A stretch of DNA of 64,000 nucleotides, taken from assembly GCF_900113955.1 (NCBI RefSeq), contig NZ_FORH01000006.1, positions 1 to 64,000 on the forward strand, in the 5' to 3' direction. The DNA comes from Celeribacter neptunius. GTDB lineage: Bacteria > Pseudomonadota > Alphaproteobacteria > Rhodobacterales > Rhodobacteraceae. The translations under genes and the position numbers were made by a program. How positions within the stretch are numbered: position 1 is the stretch's first letter; each line of letters opens with the position of its first letter. This document shows positions 32,762 to 41,858 of this stretch, one piece after another. The notes under the pieces are model-generated. The model saw only the letters and a program-made list of their open reading frames with translations, ran no database searches and was not told the DNA's origin.

Positions 32762-34273
32762 TCAGCCGCCGAGTTTCGGCACTTTGTGATACTGACGCGG
32801 GAAGGAGACGTTGACGGTCTCCATGTAGAAATCGAACGACCAGTCACCGCCGTCGCGGCCGATGCCGGAGGCTTTGACACCACCAAACGGCGAAGGCAGG
32901 TGACGGACGTTTTCCGAGTTCACCCACATCATGCCGGCCTCGAGATTGTCGGTCATGTACATGGCGCGGTTCAGGTCGTTGGTCCACAGATAGGCGGCCA
33001 GACCGTATTCAACGTCATTGGCGAGTTTCAGCGCCTCTTCGTCATCCTTGAACGGGATGGCGGTGAGCACCGGGCCAAAGATCTCTTCCTGCGCGATGTC
33101 CATGTCATTGGACGCGTTGGTGAAGAGCGTCGGGCGCACGAAACAGCCCTCTTCGCCCACCTTTTCGCCGCCTGCGGCGATGGTCGCGCCCGAAGCTTTT
33201 GCCTTGTCGAAGTACGACAGAACCTTGGTCTCGTGTTCCGGGTGGATCAGCGGGCCGACCACGGTTTCCGGGTCGAGCGGGTGACCGACCTTGATGCGGC
33301 TGGCAACATCGGCGAGCTTGGCGGTGAATTCTTCGTAGATGCTGTCCTGCACGAGGACGCGCGAGGACGAGGTGCAGCGCTCACCATTCAAGGAATAGAT
33401 CATGAAGGCGGCGGCATCGACCGCGCGTTCCATGTCGGCGTCGTCGAACACGATGACCGGGTTCTTGCCGCCGAGCTCAAGGTGGAAGCGCTTCAGCGTG
33501 TCGGCACCCTGTTTCATGATCAGCGAGCCGGTGCGGCTTTCGCCCACGAATGCAATCGCCTTGATGTCCTTGTGCTCGGTCAGGGCCTTGCCAGCGTCTT
33601 CGCCAAAGCCGTTGACGAGGTTCAGAACACCTTTCGGCAGACCGGCCTCTTCGGCAATCTCAACCAGCAGTTTCGCGGTCATCGGCGAGAATTCGGCGGG
33701 CTTGTGCACGACGGTGCAGCCGGCGGCCAGCGCCGGCGCGATTTTCCAGGTCGACAGCATGAACGGCGTGTTCCACGGGGTGATCACACCGATCGGGCCG
33801 ATCGGGCGACGCGAGGTCACGTTCATCTGGTTCGGGTTCCGGAGCGCCAGACCGTCTTCGGCGGTCGGGGCCTGATCCGCGAAGAAGCGGAAGTTGGCGG
33901 CGCCGCGAATGGCGGCCTTGGACATGAAGCGCAGCGCCTGGCCGGTGTCCATGCATTCGGTGAAGGCGATCTCTTCGGCGCGGGCCTCGATGCCCTCGGC
34001 CACCTTGATCAGGATGGCGCGACGCTCTTTGCCCGGCATTTTGGACCAGGTTTTGAAAGCCTCTTTCGCAGCCGCAACAGCCGCATCGATGTCGCTTTCA
34101 TCGCCCTTGGCAACGGAGGCCAGCACCTTGCCATCGACCGGCGAGGTGGTCTCGAAGACCTTGCCGGATTTGGCGGGCACGCTTTCGCCGCCGATGTGGT
34201 TCAGAACGCCGATTTCGGCGAATTTGGCCATATAGGCCTTGGCTTTGGACAGGTTCTCTTCGAGAGCGCTCAT
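32762..34273 (-). CDS. hpaE: 5-carboxymethyl-2-hydroxymuconate-6-semialdehyde dehydrogenase (HpaE)
   Basis: 503-residue ALDH superfamily member of the HpaE branch. Visible are IGVITPWNTPFMLSTWKIAP, the general base in FHLELGGKNPVIVFDDADM and the catalytic Cys in YSLNGERCTSSSRVLV. It oxidises the ring-cleavage aldehyde to the triacid with NAD. GGAAAG precedes the ATG. It follows hpaF by 10 bp. Confidence 0.94.
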   Translation of the reverse strand: MSALEENLSKAKAYMAKFAEIGVLNHIGGESVPAKSGKVFETTSPVDGKVLASVAKGDESDIDAAVAAAKEAFKTWSKMPGKERRAILIKVAEGIEARAEEIAFTECMDTGQALRFMSKAAIRGAANFRFFADQAPTAEDGLALRNPNQMNVTSRRPIGPIGVITPWNTPFMLSTWKIAPALAAGCTVVHKPAEFSPMTAKLLVEIAEEAGLPKGVLNLVNGFGEDAGKALTEHKDIKAIAFVGESRTGSLIMKQGADTLKRFHLELGGKNPVIVFDDADMERAVDAAAFMIYSLNGERCTSSSRVLVQDSIYEEFTAKLADVASRIKVGHPLDPETVVGPLIHPEHETKVLSYFDKAKASGATIAAGGEKVGEEGCFVRPTLFTNASNDMDIAQEEIFGPVLTAIPFKDDEEALKLANDVEYGLAAYLWTNDLNRAMYMTDNLEAGMMWVNSENVRHLPSPFGGVKASGIGRDGGDWSFDFYMETVNVSFPRQYHKVPKLGG

Positions 34274-34283
34274 CGTCTTTCCT

Positions 34284-34673
34284 TCAGCTTTTGCCCGACA
34301 GGCGGGCGTGAATGGGGGTGTCTTTCCAGCTCAGCTCCGGGTTGATTTCCCGGATCTCGAGCGAGAGGGCGAAATGAGGGGTGGAGAGAGGACCTTTGAG
34401 CGCCTCCTGCACGGCGGCGAAGATCTCGTCTCCCGCGGCCTTCAGGGCTTCGGTCGAACGACCGGCCCCGACCGAGAGGGTCAGTGCGGCAAAGTCGTTT
34501 TCCGCCAGCGCGTCGCCCACGATCGCCACATCTGCCTTGTGCGCGCGGACACGAATCCCGGCTTTCGGGAATATTCCGGCTTTGAGCATGGCCTCGTAGG
34601 CCTTTTCACAAACGCCTCTCATATCAGCGCGCGCCTCCAGGCCCGCTGAATATTCAATCGCTAGATGCGGCAC
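34284..34673 (-). CDS. hpaF: 5-carboxymethyl-2-hydroxymuconate delta-isomerase (HpaF)
   Basis: 129-residue CHMI-family isomerase of the tautomerase superfamily, acting on the triacid before decarboxylation. It starts with GTG (34673) after GGGAGAGAG. Met removal would expose Pro at the N terminus, the catalytic base of the family. VPHLAIEYSAGLE is the characteristic beginning. First gene of the main hpa operon, divergent from hpaR with a perfect TTAACATGTTAA in between. Confidence 0.93.
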   Translation of the reverse strand: MPHLAIEYSAGLEARADMRGVCEKAYEAMLKAGIFPKAGIRVRAHKADVAIVGDALAENDFAALTLSVGAGRSTEALKAAGDEIFAAVQEALKGPLSTPHFALSLEIREINPELSWKDTPIHARLSGKS

Positions 34674-34697
34674 GAATCTCTCTCCCTTACTTGTTGC

Positions 34698-34709
34698 TTA
34701 ACATGTTAA
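34698..34709. promoter_or_regulatory. HpaR-type operator box C
   Basis: Perfect TTAACATGTTAA in the hpaF/hpaR divergent gap. On the minus strand TTGACA (34728 to 34723) lies 17 bp from a -10-like CATGTT that overlaps this palindrome, so a protein bound here would block the hpaF promoter. Confidence 0.7.
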
Positions 34710-34777
34710 ATGTAATTCTGCTTGTCAACCCGTCCACAATCTCCGATGGAAAATGACAAAAAGGAGAACCCGAACTG

Positions 34778-35263
34778 ATGGCGCCAGAAACGCATCCTGA
34801 TACGCCCCCGGAGACGCGCAACGATGGCTTCGGGCTGGCGCGAACGCACCGGACGCTTCCCATCGCGCTTTTGCGTGCCCGCGAGGTTGTGATGGAGCGC
34901 TTCCGCCCCATGCTCGCGGCGAATGATGTCACGGAACAGCAATGGCGCGTGATGCGCGTGCTCGAAGAGGCGGGGGAGACGGATGCCAGCTTTTTGGCGA
35001 ACAAGGCCTGTATTCTTGCGCCGTCGCTCACGCGGATCATGCGGACACTGGAAGCACGGGGGTTCATTCAGGCCCACCGGGACGAAGCGGATGGGCGCCG
35101 TACATTGGTCGAGCTGACGAATGCCGGGCGCGCCTTTCTGCACGAGCTCGCGCCGACCAGCGCAGCCATATATGCGGACATCGAGGCCAAGGTTGGCCAG
35201 GACAAAATCGAAGTGTTGCTGGATCAGATCGAGGATCTTCTGAGCGCGCTCGAATCCCACTGA
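34778..35263 (+). CDS. hpaR: HpaR, MarR-family repressor of homoprotocatechuate degradation
   Basis: 161-residue MarR-type regulator. The winged helix-turn-helix covers about residues 45-120 (VTEQQWRVMRVLEEAGETDA, then ACILAPSLTRIMRTLEARGF and the wing RDEADGRRTLVELT). This is the HpaR subfamily, which represses hpa operons and is released by 4-hydroxyphenylacetate or homoprotocatechuate in enterics. AAAAAGGAGA precedes the ATG. Divergent from hpaF. The three AACATGTT palindromes in hpa promoters are its likely targets. Confidence 0.92.
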   Translation: MAPETHPDTPPETRNDGFGLARTHRTLPIALLRAREVVMERFRPMLAANDVTEQQWRVMRVLEEAGETDASFLANKACILAPSLTRIMRTLEARGFIQAHRDEADGRRTLVELTNAGRAFLHELAPTSAAIYADIEAKVGQDKIEVLLDQIEDLLSALESH

Positions 35264-35417
35264 GATTGCGCCAACATAACCTTCTGATCCCGCGGCGGGA
35301 GACCGGCCGCCCTGAGAGGCGAGACGGGTAGAGCTATGAGGCTTTGGGACATGTCCAGAAAACCCGACCGTCCGGTCTGGGGCTGCGAATCCTCATTCAA
35401 CCCGGGCCCGGAGTGGC

Positions 35418-36485
35418 CTATTCCGAACCGCCCTGTGCGCCAAAGCTGTCGCGCCATTTGGCGATGAATTGCGCGCGTCTGTGACGATCCATGGCGACGA
35501 GCAACGTCGGGTCGATCGGGATGTAGCGCTCAGAGCTGTCGGATTGCGCATTCACATCGCGATCGCTCTCCTGGATCAGATCGACGCTTGTGAGAAGACC
35601 GCGCCCCTCGGCAGACAGCAGGAAATCCAGAAAGGCCCCGGCCAGGACCTTGTTCTCCGAGCCTTTCGGGATCATCAGCCCGCGCGACAGAAACATGGTA
35701 TAATCCTCGGGAAAGATGACGCCGATGTTCTGCTTTACCCCCGAGTTCACATAAGAGCCCAGGACATTATAGGCGATTTTATACTCGCCCTGCTCCACGC
35801 TCGCGATGATCTCGGCCGAGCAGCAGGTGGCGACGGCCCCGGCCCGGGCAAACGCTTCCATGAGACCGCCGAATGTGGTCGCCTGCTGGCTGTCCATGAA
35901 GGCAAAGAGAAAGCCGAGACCGGAGGTTTCGATATCGTAAGTGGCGATCTTTCCGAGATACTGATCCGTCGAGCGTCGCATCAGGTCGAGCAGGGCAAAG
36001 CGGGTGCGCGGCACTTCACCTGCGGGCACCAGATCCTTGTTGTAGATGATCACCGCAGCTTCGCGGCTGATCCCCCAGAGCTCGTCGCGCCATCTGCGCT
36101 GCCTCGGCAATTGTGCGGTGAGCTCCGAACGATAGGGGGAGGCGCAGGCGCGGTTGACCAGATCCACCATCTGATGCACCCCCGAGGAAATCACCACATC
36201 GGCCGACCCGCCCTGGCCATCGCAGGCTTTGCGGCTGTCGGCATAAAGCGCGTTTGATCCCCATTGTTCGTACTGCAGTTCAATCGTCGGATTCGCCGTC
36301 GCAAAGGCGTCGAGCAGAGGGGCGAAGATGGCGAGATCCGTGGTTGAACGGATCAGCAGCGCGGCGTGCGGCGCGGCCTCGCCGGCATAGAATGTTGCGG
36401 CGGTCTCCTGTGCCAGAGCGGCAGAGCCGAAGAGGCAAGCGGCGACCCCCATCGCCTGACGCAGGACGCGAAAACCACGGCTCAT
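35418..36485 (-). CDS. ABC-type periplasmic solute-binding protein linked to a TctE/TctD-like two-component system
   Basis: 355-residue secreted protein with a signal peptide ending near ALAQETA (about residue 26) and a type II periplasmic-binding (Fe3+/thiamine-like) fold: LLIRSTTDLAIFAPLLDAF, ADVVISSGVHQMVDLV and DELWGISREAAVIIYN. No permease or ATPase lies nearby. Its ATG overlaps the stop of the sensor kinase by 4 bp, so it is more likely a periplasmic sensor partner that presents ligand to the kinase than a transporter subunit. Its C-terminal segment (after VNAQSD) extends past the usual fold. Confidence 0.88.
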   Translation of the reverse strand: MSRGFRVLRQAMGVAACLFGSAALAQETAATFYAGEAAPHAALLIRSTTDLAIFAPLLDAFATANPTIELQYEQWGSNALYADSRKACDGQGGSADVVISSGVHQMVDLVNRACASPYRSELTAQLPRQRRWRDELWGISREAAVIIYNKDLVPAGEVPRTRFALLDLMRRSTDQYLGKIATYDIETSGLGFLFAFMDSQQATTFGGLMEAFARAGAVATCCSAEIIASVEQGEYKIAYNVLGSYVNSGVKQNIGVIFPEDYTMFLSRGLMIPKGSENKVLAGAFLDFLLSAEGRGLLTSVDLIQESDRDVNAQSDSSERYIPIDPTLLVAMDRHRRAQFIAKWRDSFGAQGGSE

Positions 36486-37915
36486 GAGGACCTCCTGTCA
36501 GGTTGCCTCTGGTCAGATTGACGTGGCAGGCGCAGGGCGATCCGAAACCCGGCCTCGGTCCGCCCCATCTCGACCGTCCCGTCAAAGGCTTTGGCCACGG
36601 CCTGCACGATCGACAGGCCGAGCCCGGCGCTGTCGCCTTTCGAGGCGGCCGTGCGTTCGAACCTCTGCCCGATCGATGTCATCACCTCCGCAGGCGGCCC
36701 CTCGCCACCGTCCTCGACCCAGATCAGCGCCTCGTCCTCAACGCACGACACGCCGAGGCGCACCGGCGGAACGCCGTATCGCAAGGCGTTGGTGAGCATG
36801 TTCTTGACCGCCTCGGCGAGCGAGATCTCATCGGCCAGGACAATCACCGCCCGATCGCCGATCGCGAGCTGGACCTCGGTGCCGGGGGCGAGGATCTCGT
36901 GATCGCTCTCCTCGAAAATATGCAGCGCCACATCGCGCAGATCGATGGCGGTGGGCGGCGCATTGTCGGTGCGATGCATCACCATGGCGCGGGACAGCAT
37001 CTGGTCGAGCAACGTGCCGAGCGAGCGGGTGCGGCGGATCAGCCGCTCGAGCCGTTGAACCCGCCGCGTCTCGTCATCCTCCACGGCCAGTTCGGCTTGG
37101 GCCCGGATCGCCGCGACCGGTGTGCGCAGCTGATGTGCCGTGTCGGAAATCAGGTGTTTCATCGCGCCCACCTGACGGTCGAGCCGCTGCATGAAACGAT
37201 TGAGGGCCTGGGTCATGATCGCGATCTCGGCCGGGCCATCGGCGGACATCGGGGTGAGATCGTAAGGATCGCGTCCCGACAGGTTCCGGGTCAGAATCTC
37301 GAGCGGTCGCATCGCCGAACGGATCACCAGAAACGCCCCGAGCAACAGCGCGATGCCGCCGATCCCGGTCACCGCCACCGCGCCCTTGGTCAGGTTCAAT
37401 GCCATGGCATTGCGCGCCCTGAGCGTCTGACCGACGGTGACATAGACCGGGCCGGAAAAATCGCGCTCCGAAAACCGCCGCGTGACGGTGAGAAACCGTG
37501 CCGGCTCGCCCTGCAATTGCCCGTCGTAAAACACCGGTGTGCTCAGCGTGCTCCGCGGGGCATTGGTTGCCGGTGCGCTCTCATAGCCGGTCAGGACTTC
37601 GCCACCGGGCCCCTGAATGGCGTAGAAAATCCGGTCGTCTTCGGCCAGTGCCAGCAGGCCAAAGGCCGAGACGGGAATATCCGCGATCGGCTGGCCGTCG
37701 AGAATGGTGATGGTTTCCGCGATGTCATTGGCGGCGCCGAGCAGGATGCGATCAAAGGACTGGCGCGCCGCATTCCGGCCATAGGCAAAGGCGGCGATGG
37801 TGATCAGGATGCCCCCCATCGCCAGAAGCGACAGCACCCCGCCCATCACCCGCGACAGCAGCGAGCGCTCGGTGGGGGCGGGGCCAGTGCCCGTGCTGCC
37901 GAGTGACCTATCCAT
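36482..37915 (-). CDS. Sensor histidine kinase (TctE-like)
   Basis: 477-residue inner-membrane kinase. A first transmembrane helix lies at about 20-45, followed by a periplasmic sensor with a tctE-like N-terminal region (about 46-170), a second helix at about 180-200 and HAMP. The phospho-acceptor His is in ISDTAHQLRTPVAAIRAQ and the ATPase G-box is DSAGLGLSIVQAVA. The start at 37915 (MDRSLGSTG) overlaps the regulator gene by 8 bp. It probably senses a carboxylate, possibly through the coupled binding protein, and controls the divergent TTT operon. Confidence 0.9.
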   Translation of the reverse strand: MDRSLGSTGTGPAPTERSLLSRVMGGVLSLLAMGGILITIAAFAYGRNAARQSFDRILLGAANDIAETITILDGQPIADIPVSAFGLLALAEDDRIFYAIQGPGGEVLTGYESAPATNAPRSTLSTPVFYDGQLQGEPARFLTVTRRFSERDFSGPVYVTVGQTLRARNAMALNLTKGAVAVTGIGGIALLLGAFLVIRSAMRPLEILTRNLSGRDPYDLTPMSADGPAEIAIMTQALNRFMQRLDRQVGAMKHLISDTAHQLRTPVAAIRAQAELAVEDDETRRVQRLERLIRRTRSLGTLLDQMLSRAMVMHRTDNAPPTAIDLRDVALHIFEESDHEILAPGTEVQLAIGDRAVIVLADEISLAEAVKNMLTNALRYGVPPVRLGVSCVEDEALIWVEDGGEGPPAEVMTSIGQRFERTAASKGDSAGLGLSIVQAVAKAFDGTVEMGRTEAGFRIALRLPRQSDQRQPDRRSS

Positions 37916-38594
37916 GGTCGGTCTGTCCCTGATCGAAAATCCGGTAACCGACGCCGCGTTGGGTCTCGATGGTGACGCTCGAGGCGGAGAGCTTCTTGCG
38001 CAGACGCGCGATATAGAGCTCGATCGCATTCAAGCCCACATCGGCATCGTCAAAGGCGAACAGCCCGTCATAGAGGCGTTTCTTGCTCAACGGCGTCTTC
38101 TGAGAGCGCAGCAACAAGCCCAGAAGAGTCGCCTCGCGCCGGGTCAGGTTGAGCGCCACGCCATCGAGGGTCGCCGAGAGCCCGGCCGGGGAAAACTGCA
38201 ACGGCCCGAGCGTGACAACATCGGATTTCTGCTCCGCCTCGCGCCGCACGAGGGCACGCAGCCGGGCCTCGAGTTCGCGATGATCAAACGGCTTGATCAG
38301 ATAGTCATCCGCGCCGAGATCGAGGGCCGAGACCCGGTCATCGACGGAAAACAGCGCGGTCAGCATCAAGACCGGGCTGCGGTCGCCACGGGCGCGCAGG
38401 TCCTGAAGCAATTCCGTGCCGTTGCGATCCGGCAGGTTGATGTCGAGCACCAGCGCATCGTAACGCTGCACGGCGAGGAAATCCTCTGCCGTTTCGCAGC
38501 TTTCGGCGAGGTCACAGGCCATGCCGGATTTGCGCAGCCGGCTGGCAATCGCCTCGGCGACATCCGCGGCGTCTTCGACAATCAATATGCGCAT
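37908..38594 (-). CDS. Two-component response regulator (TctD-like, OmpR family)
   Basis: 228-residue regulator with a receiver domain (1-120, phospho-acceptor Asp51 in LVLDINLPDRNG, Lys in DDYLIKPFDHREL) and an OmpR-type winged helix (about 130-222, LNLTRREATLLGLLLRS). First gene of the RR-kinase-binding-protein operon, divergent from the TTT operon at 38763, which is its most likely target. Confidence 0.93.
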   Translation of the reverse strand: MRILIVEDAADVAEAIASRLRKSGMACDLAESCETAEDFLAVQRYDALVLDINLPDRNGTELLQDLRARGDRSPVLMLTALFSVDDRVSALDLGADDYLIKPFDHRELEARLRALVRREAEQKSDVVTLGPLQFSPAGLSATLDGVALNLTRREATLLGLLLRSQKTPLSKKRLYDGLFAFDDADVGLNAIELYIARLRKKLSASSVTIETQRGVGYRIFDQGQTDHG

Positions 38595-38669
38595 GCGCTC
38601 TCCCTTCGAGCCTCGCCGCCCGCCGTGACAGGTTGATGACAGCTTTGCCGATTACACCTCCTTCATAGC

Positions 38670-38735
38670 CTTTCGCGAGGAGACCGCAAACCTGCGGTGC
38701 GAAAGCTTCGGACATCGGGCGGCCTGACAGCCCGA
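38670..38735 (+). promoter_or_regulatory. Two tandem hairpins in the TctC leader
   Basis: Hairpin 1: CTTTCGC (38670-38676) with GCGAAAG (38699-38705), enclosing ACCGCA (38683-38688) with TGCGGT (38693-38698). Hairpin 2: TCGGGC (38715-38720) with GCCCGA (38730-38735). They lie between the divergent regulator and TctC genes and may be DNA-binding repeats or a structured 5-prime UTR. Confidence 0.4.
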
Positions 38736-38762
38736 CAGATATCTGTGTGGAGGAGAAAACAC

Positions 38763-39752
38763 ATGATCTTCAAGGCAACCCGCCTCACCCTCGCCGCCGC
38801 GCTTCTGGGCGCCACCACCTTGGGCGCCTTTGCCGAGGGCTTCACCCCGGAAAATCCGGAATGCATCGCCCCGGCGAACCCCGGCGGCGGCTGGGATTTC
38901 ACCTGCCGTCAGGTCGGCAAATCGCTGCAGGACCAGGGCCTTCTCGACAAGACCATGCAGGTCGTCAACCTCGCCGGTGGCGGCGGTGGCGTGGCCTTTG
39001 CCGAAGTGGTCAACAAACGCGGCGATGACAACGATCTGATCGTGGCCGCCTCGTCCGCCACCGCCACCCGTCTGGCCCAGGGCGCCTACCCGGGCAACAC
39101 CATGGATCAGGTGCGCTGGCTCGCCTCGATCGGCGCCGATTATGGTGTGATCGCGGTTGCTGCCGACAGCGAGATCAAGGATCTGCCGGCACTGCTCGAC
39201 ATGATCAAATCCGATCCGACCACCGTCTCCGTCGCGGGCGGTTCCGCCGTCGGTGGCTGGGATCACCTGAAGGTGCTGATCGCCGCCAATGCCTATGGTA
39301 TCGATGACGTGCGCACCGTGAAATACATCGCTTTCGATGGTGGCGGCGAGGCGGTGACCCAGCTTCTCGCAGGCTCCGTTCAGGCCTTTACCGGCGACAT
39401 TTCCGAAGCCAAGGGCTTTGTCGACAGCGGTGACATCCGGGTTCTGGCCGTGCTGTCGCCGGAACGTCTCGGCGGCGAGTTCGCCGATTTCCCGACCGCC
39501 AAGGAGCAAGGGGTCGACGCGATCGGCGCCAACTGGCGCGGGTTCTACGCCCCGGGCGACATGAGCGACGCGGCCTATGACGCCTGGGTGCAGAAGATCG
39601 CCGATCTCTACGCCACCCCCGAATGGAAAGAGGTGATGGCCAACAACGGCCTGGCGCCGCTCGACCTTCAGGGGGAAGCCTTCCAGAGCTTCGTCTCCGA
39701 CTCCGTGGCGCAGATCCAGCAGATCTCCAAGGATATCGGCATCATCAAATAA
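38763..39752 (+). CDS. tctC: TTT transporter periplasmic binding protein (TctC-like), second system
   Basis: 329-residue TTT receptor with a signal peptide ending near AFAEGF (about residue 22). The mature region NPECIAPANPGGGWDFTCR is characteristic of the citrate-type TctC branch rather than generic Bug proteins, and two Cys could form a disulfide. GGAGGAG precedes the ATG at 38763. The longer open frame is upstream noise across the leader hairpins. With divergent TctD/TctE-like regulators, a tricarboxylate such as citrate is the best guess. Confidence 0.92.
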   Translation: MIFKATRLTLAAALLGATTLGAFAEGFTPENPECIAPANPGGGWDFTCRQVGKSLQDQGLLDKTMQVVNLAGGGGGVAFAEVVNKRGDDNDLIVAASSATATRLAQGAYPGNTMDQVRWLASIGADYGVIAVAADSEIKDLPALLDMIKSDPTTVSVAGGSAVGGWDHLKVLIAANAYGIDDVRTVKYIAFDGGGEAVTQLLAGSVQAFTGDISEAKGFVDSGDIRVLAVLSPERLGGEFADFPTAKEQGVDAIGANWRGFYAPGDMSDAAYDAWVQKIADLYATPEWKEVMANNGLAPLDLQGEAFQSFVSDSVAQIQQISKDIGIIK

Positions 39753-39779
39753 GCGTCCCGCCCGTCGGTGACGCCCCGG

Positions 39780-39806
39780 GGCGCTGCACCTCCCGCGTGC
39801 GGCGCC
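39780..39806 (+). promoter_or_regulatory. Intercistronic hairpin between TctC and TctB genes
   Basis: GGCGC-T-GCAC (39780-39789) pairs with GTGC-G-GCGCC (39797-39806), 10 pairs including one T-G, 7-nt loop, then a pyrimidine run. Same placement as the hairpins after the Liv binding-protein genes. Confidence 0.5.
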
Positions 39807-39862
39807 TCTCTCATCGCGACCTTGCCGTCGCGTCCCGTTCTCGTTTCAAAAAGGAGATCCTC

Positions 39863-40294
39863 ATGAGTGATCGCATTTTTGGTGTTGTCGGGCTTCTTCT
39901 CGCCATCGGCTTTGCGGTTTCGGCTTTGGCGATCGAGGAAAGCTTTCTCTCCGACGCCGTGGGGCCCAAGGCCTTTCCGCTGATCATTGCCGCCGTGCTG
40001 GGGCTCAGCTCGATCGCCATCGCGCTCAGACCCGATGCCGCGCCGCATTGGCCGAGCCTTGGTCGCCTCGCCGAGATCCTCGCCGCCGCCGTGGTCATGG
40101 TGCTCTATGCCGAATTGCTGCCGGTGATCGGCTTTGTCATCGCCACCGCCTTTGCCGCCGCCTATCTCACCTGGCGTCTGGGATCGGGGCTTGTGACCTC
40201 GGTTGTCACCGGGATCGGCACTTCGGTCGGCATCTATGTGATTTTCCACCTCGTGCTCGGCCTCTCGCTGGCCCGTGGCCCGCTGGGTTTCTGA
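39863..40294 (+). CDS. tctB: TTT transporter small membrane subunit (TctB-like), second system
   Basis: 143-residue membrane protein with four hydrophobic segments (about 5-22, 32-50, 70-95 and 110-135), as expected for TctB. AAAGGAG precedes the ATG at 39863. The frame is open further upstream only across the end of tctC and the intercistronic hairpin. It lies 9 bp before the TctA gene. Confidence 0.9.
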   Translation: MSDRIFGVVGLLLAIGFAVSALAIEESFLSDAVGPKAFPLIIAAVLGLSSIAIALRPDAAPHWPSLGRLAEILAAAVVMVLYAELLPVIGFVIATAFAAAYLTWRLGSGLVTSVVTGIGTSVGIYVIFHLVLGLSLARGPLGF

Positions 40295-40303
40295 AGGAAC
40301 CGG

Positions 40304-41848
40304 ATGATGGATACTTTGATTTCTCTGGCCGACGGGTTCGCCGTCGCGCTGACCTGGCAGAACCTGCTTCTGGCGCTGCTCGGCTGTTTTCTCGGCACGA
40401 TCATGGGCGCGCTGCCGGGGCTTGGGCCCTCGAACGGTGTGGCGATCCTGATCCCGCTGGCCTTTACCCTCGGGCTAGGCGCCACGCCGTCTCTGATCCT
40501 GCTGACTTCGGTCTATTACGGCGCCATGTATGGCGGGCGGATCTCCTCGATCCTGTTGAATATTCCGGGGGACGAGCCGGCGATGATGACCTGTCTTGAC
40601 GGCCATCCGATGGCGAAAAACGGCATGGCCGGACAGGCGCTCTCGCTCTCGGGCATCGCCTCTTTTGTCGGCGCGTTCTTTGCCACCTGGGGGCTGATCC
40701 TTCTGGCGCCGCAGCTCGTCAAAATCGCGCTGCTGTTCGGCCCGGCGGAATATTTCGCGCTCTTTGCTCTGGCCTTCATGACGCTGGGCGGGGTCTCCTC
40801 GACCAATCAGGCGAAATCCGCCTTTGCCGCCGCGCTGGGCCTTGGCCTCGCGATGATCGGCGTCGACACCCAGACCGGTGTGCCGCGGTTCACCTTTGGC
40901 GAGGTGCATCTCTATGACGGTCTCGATTTCCTCGTCGCCATCGTCGGGCTGTTTGCGCTTTCCGAGGTTTTCATCTTTCTCGAGCACCGGCATGGTGATG
41001 CCGAGGGCAGCGCCGAGAAAATCCGCGTCGGGCGTCTGACCCCGCCGCTGTCGATGTTGAAACAGACCACGCCGACGATGCTGCGCTCGACCGTTCTGGG
41101 GTTCATCGCCGGGGTGCTGCCGGGGGCAGGGGCTTCGCTCGGCTCCTTCATCTCCTATTCGTTCGAGAAACGCATGGTCGACAGCGACGGCAAGACATTC
41201 GGCAAGGGCGATCCGCGTGGTGTCGCGGCCCCCGAGGCCGGCAACAATGCCGCCGCCGGCGGCGCGCTGGTGCCGATGCTGGCGCTTGGTGTGCCGGGCT
41301 CCGGCACCACCGCCGTGCTTCTGGCCGTGCTGCTGTCCCTGAACATCACCCCCGGGCCGCTGCTGTTCTCGCAGAACCCGGATGTGGTCTGGGGCCTGAT
41401 CGCGGCGCTGTTCATCGCCAACTTCATGCTGCTGGCGATGAATATCCCGATGGTGGGCCTGTTCACCCGCGTCCTGATGGTGCCGCCGCGCATCCTGATG
41501 CCCATCGTCGCCATGGTCTCTTTCGTCGGGATCTACGGCATTTCCGGCTCGTCCTTCGACCTGCTGGTGATGATCGGTTTCGGCCTGATGGGCTGGGTGT
41601 TGCGCAAGCTCGATGTGCCGCTGGTGCCGATCATTCTCGGGACGCTTCTGGGCAATTCGATGGAAAACAACCTGCGCCGGGCGATCACCATCGACAATGG
41701 CAATTGGGCGACCCTGATCGACAGCCCGCTCTCGATCGCGCTCTGGCTCGTCGCCATCATCGGCTTCATCCTGCCGCTGGTCGTGGGGCGCAAGGTGCAA
41801 TCGAAAATGCATCATCCGCGCGACGAAGAAGGTTCGCTCGCCGACTGA
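40304..41848 (+). CDS. tctA: TTT transporter large permease subunit (TctA-like), second system
   Basis: 514-residue polytopic TctA. GTIMGALPGLGPSNGVAILI, YYGAMYGGRISSILLNIPGD and the second-half GFIAGVLPGAGASLGSFISY show the family's inverted-repeat signature. It is more similar to citrate-type TctA than to the permease at 6350, so the two TTT systems are paralogous, not recent copies. AAGGAACC precedes the ATG. Confidence 0.94.
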   Translation: MMDTLISLADGFAVALTWQNLLLALLGCFLGTIMGALPGLGPSNGVAILIPLAFTLGLGATPSLILLTSVYYGAMYGGRISSILLNIPGDEPAMMTCLDGHPMAKNGMAGQALSLSGIASFVGAFFATWGLILLAPQLVKIALLFGPAEYFALFALAFMTLGGVSSTNQAKSAFAAALGLGLAMIGVDTQTGVPRFTFGEVHLYDGLDFLVAIVGLFALSEVFIFLEHRHGDAEGSAEKIRVGRLTPPLSMLKQTTPTMLRSTVLGFIAGVLPGAGASLGSFISYSFEKRMVDSDGKTFGKGDPRGVAAPEAGNNAAAGGALVPMLALGVPGSGTTAVLLAVLLSLNITPGPLLFSQNPDVVWGLIAALFIANFMLLAMNIPMVGLFTRVLMVPPRILMPIVAMVSFVGIYGISGSSFDLLVMIGFGLMGWVLRKLDVPLVPIILGTLLGNSMENNLRRAITIDNGNWATLIDSPLSIALWLVAIIGFILPLVVGRKVQSKMHHPRDEEGSLAD

Positions 41849-41858
41849 GCCGCATGGA

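Noticed and set aside
30163-32814. 883-codon open frame on the plus strand
   Set aside because: Antisense to gabD and the VOC dioxygenase gene, which have unmistakable motifs. No family features.
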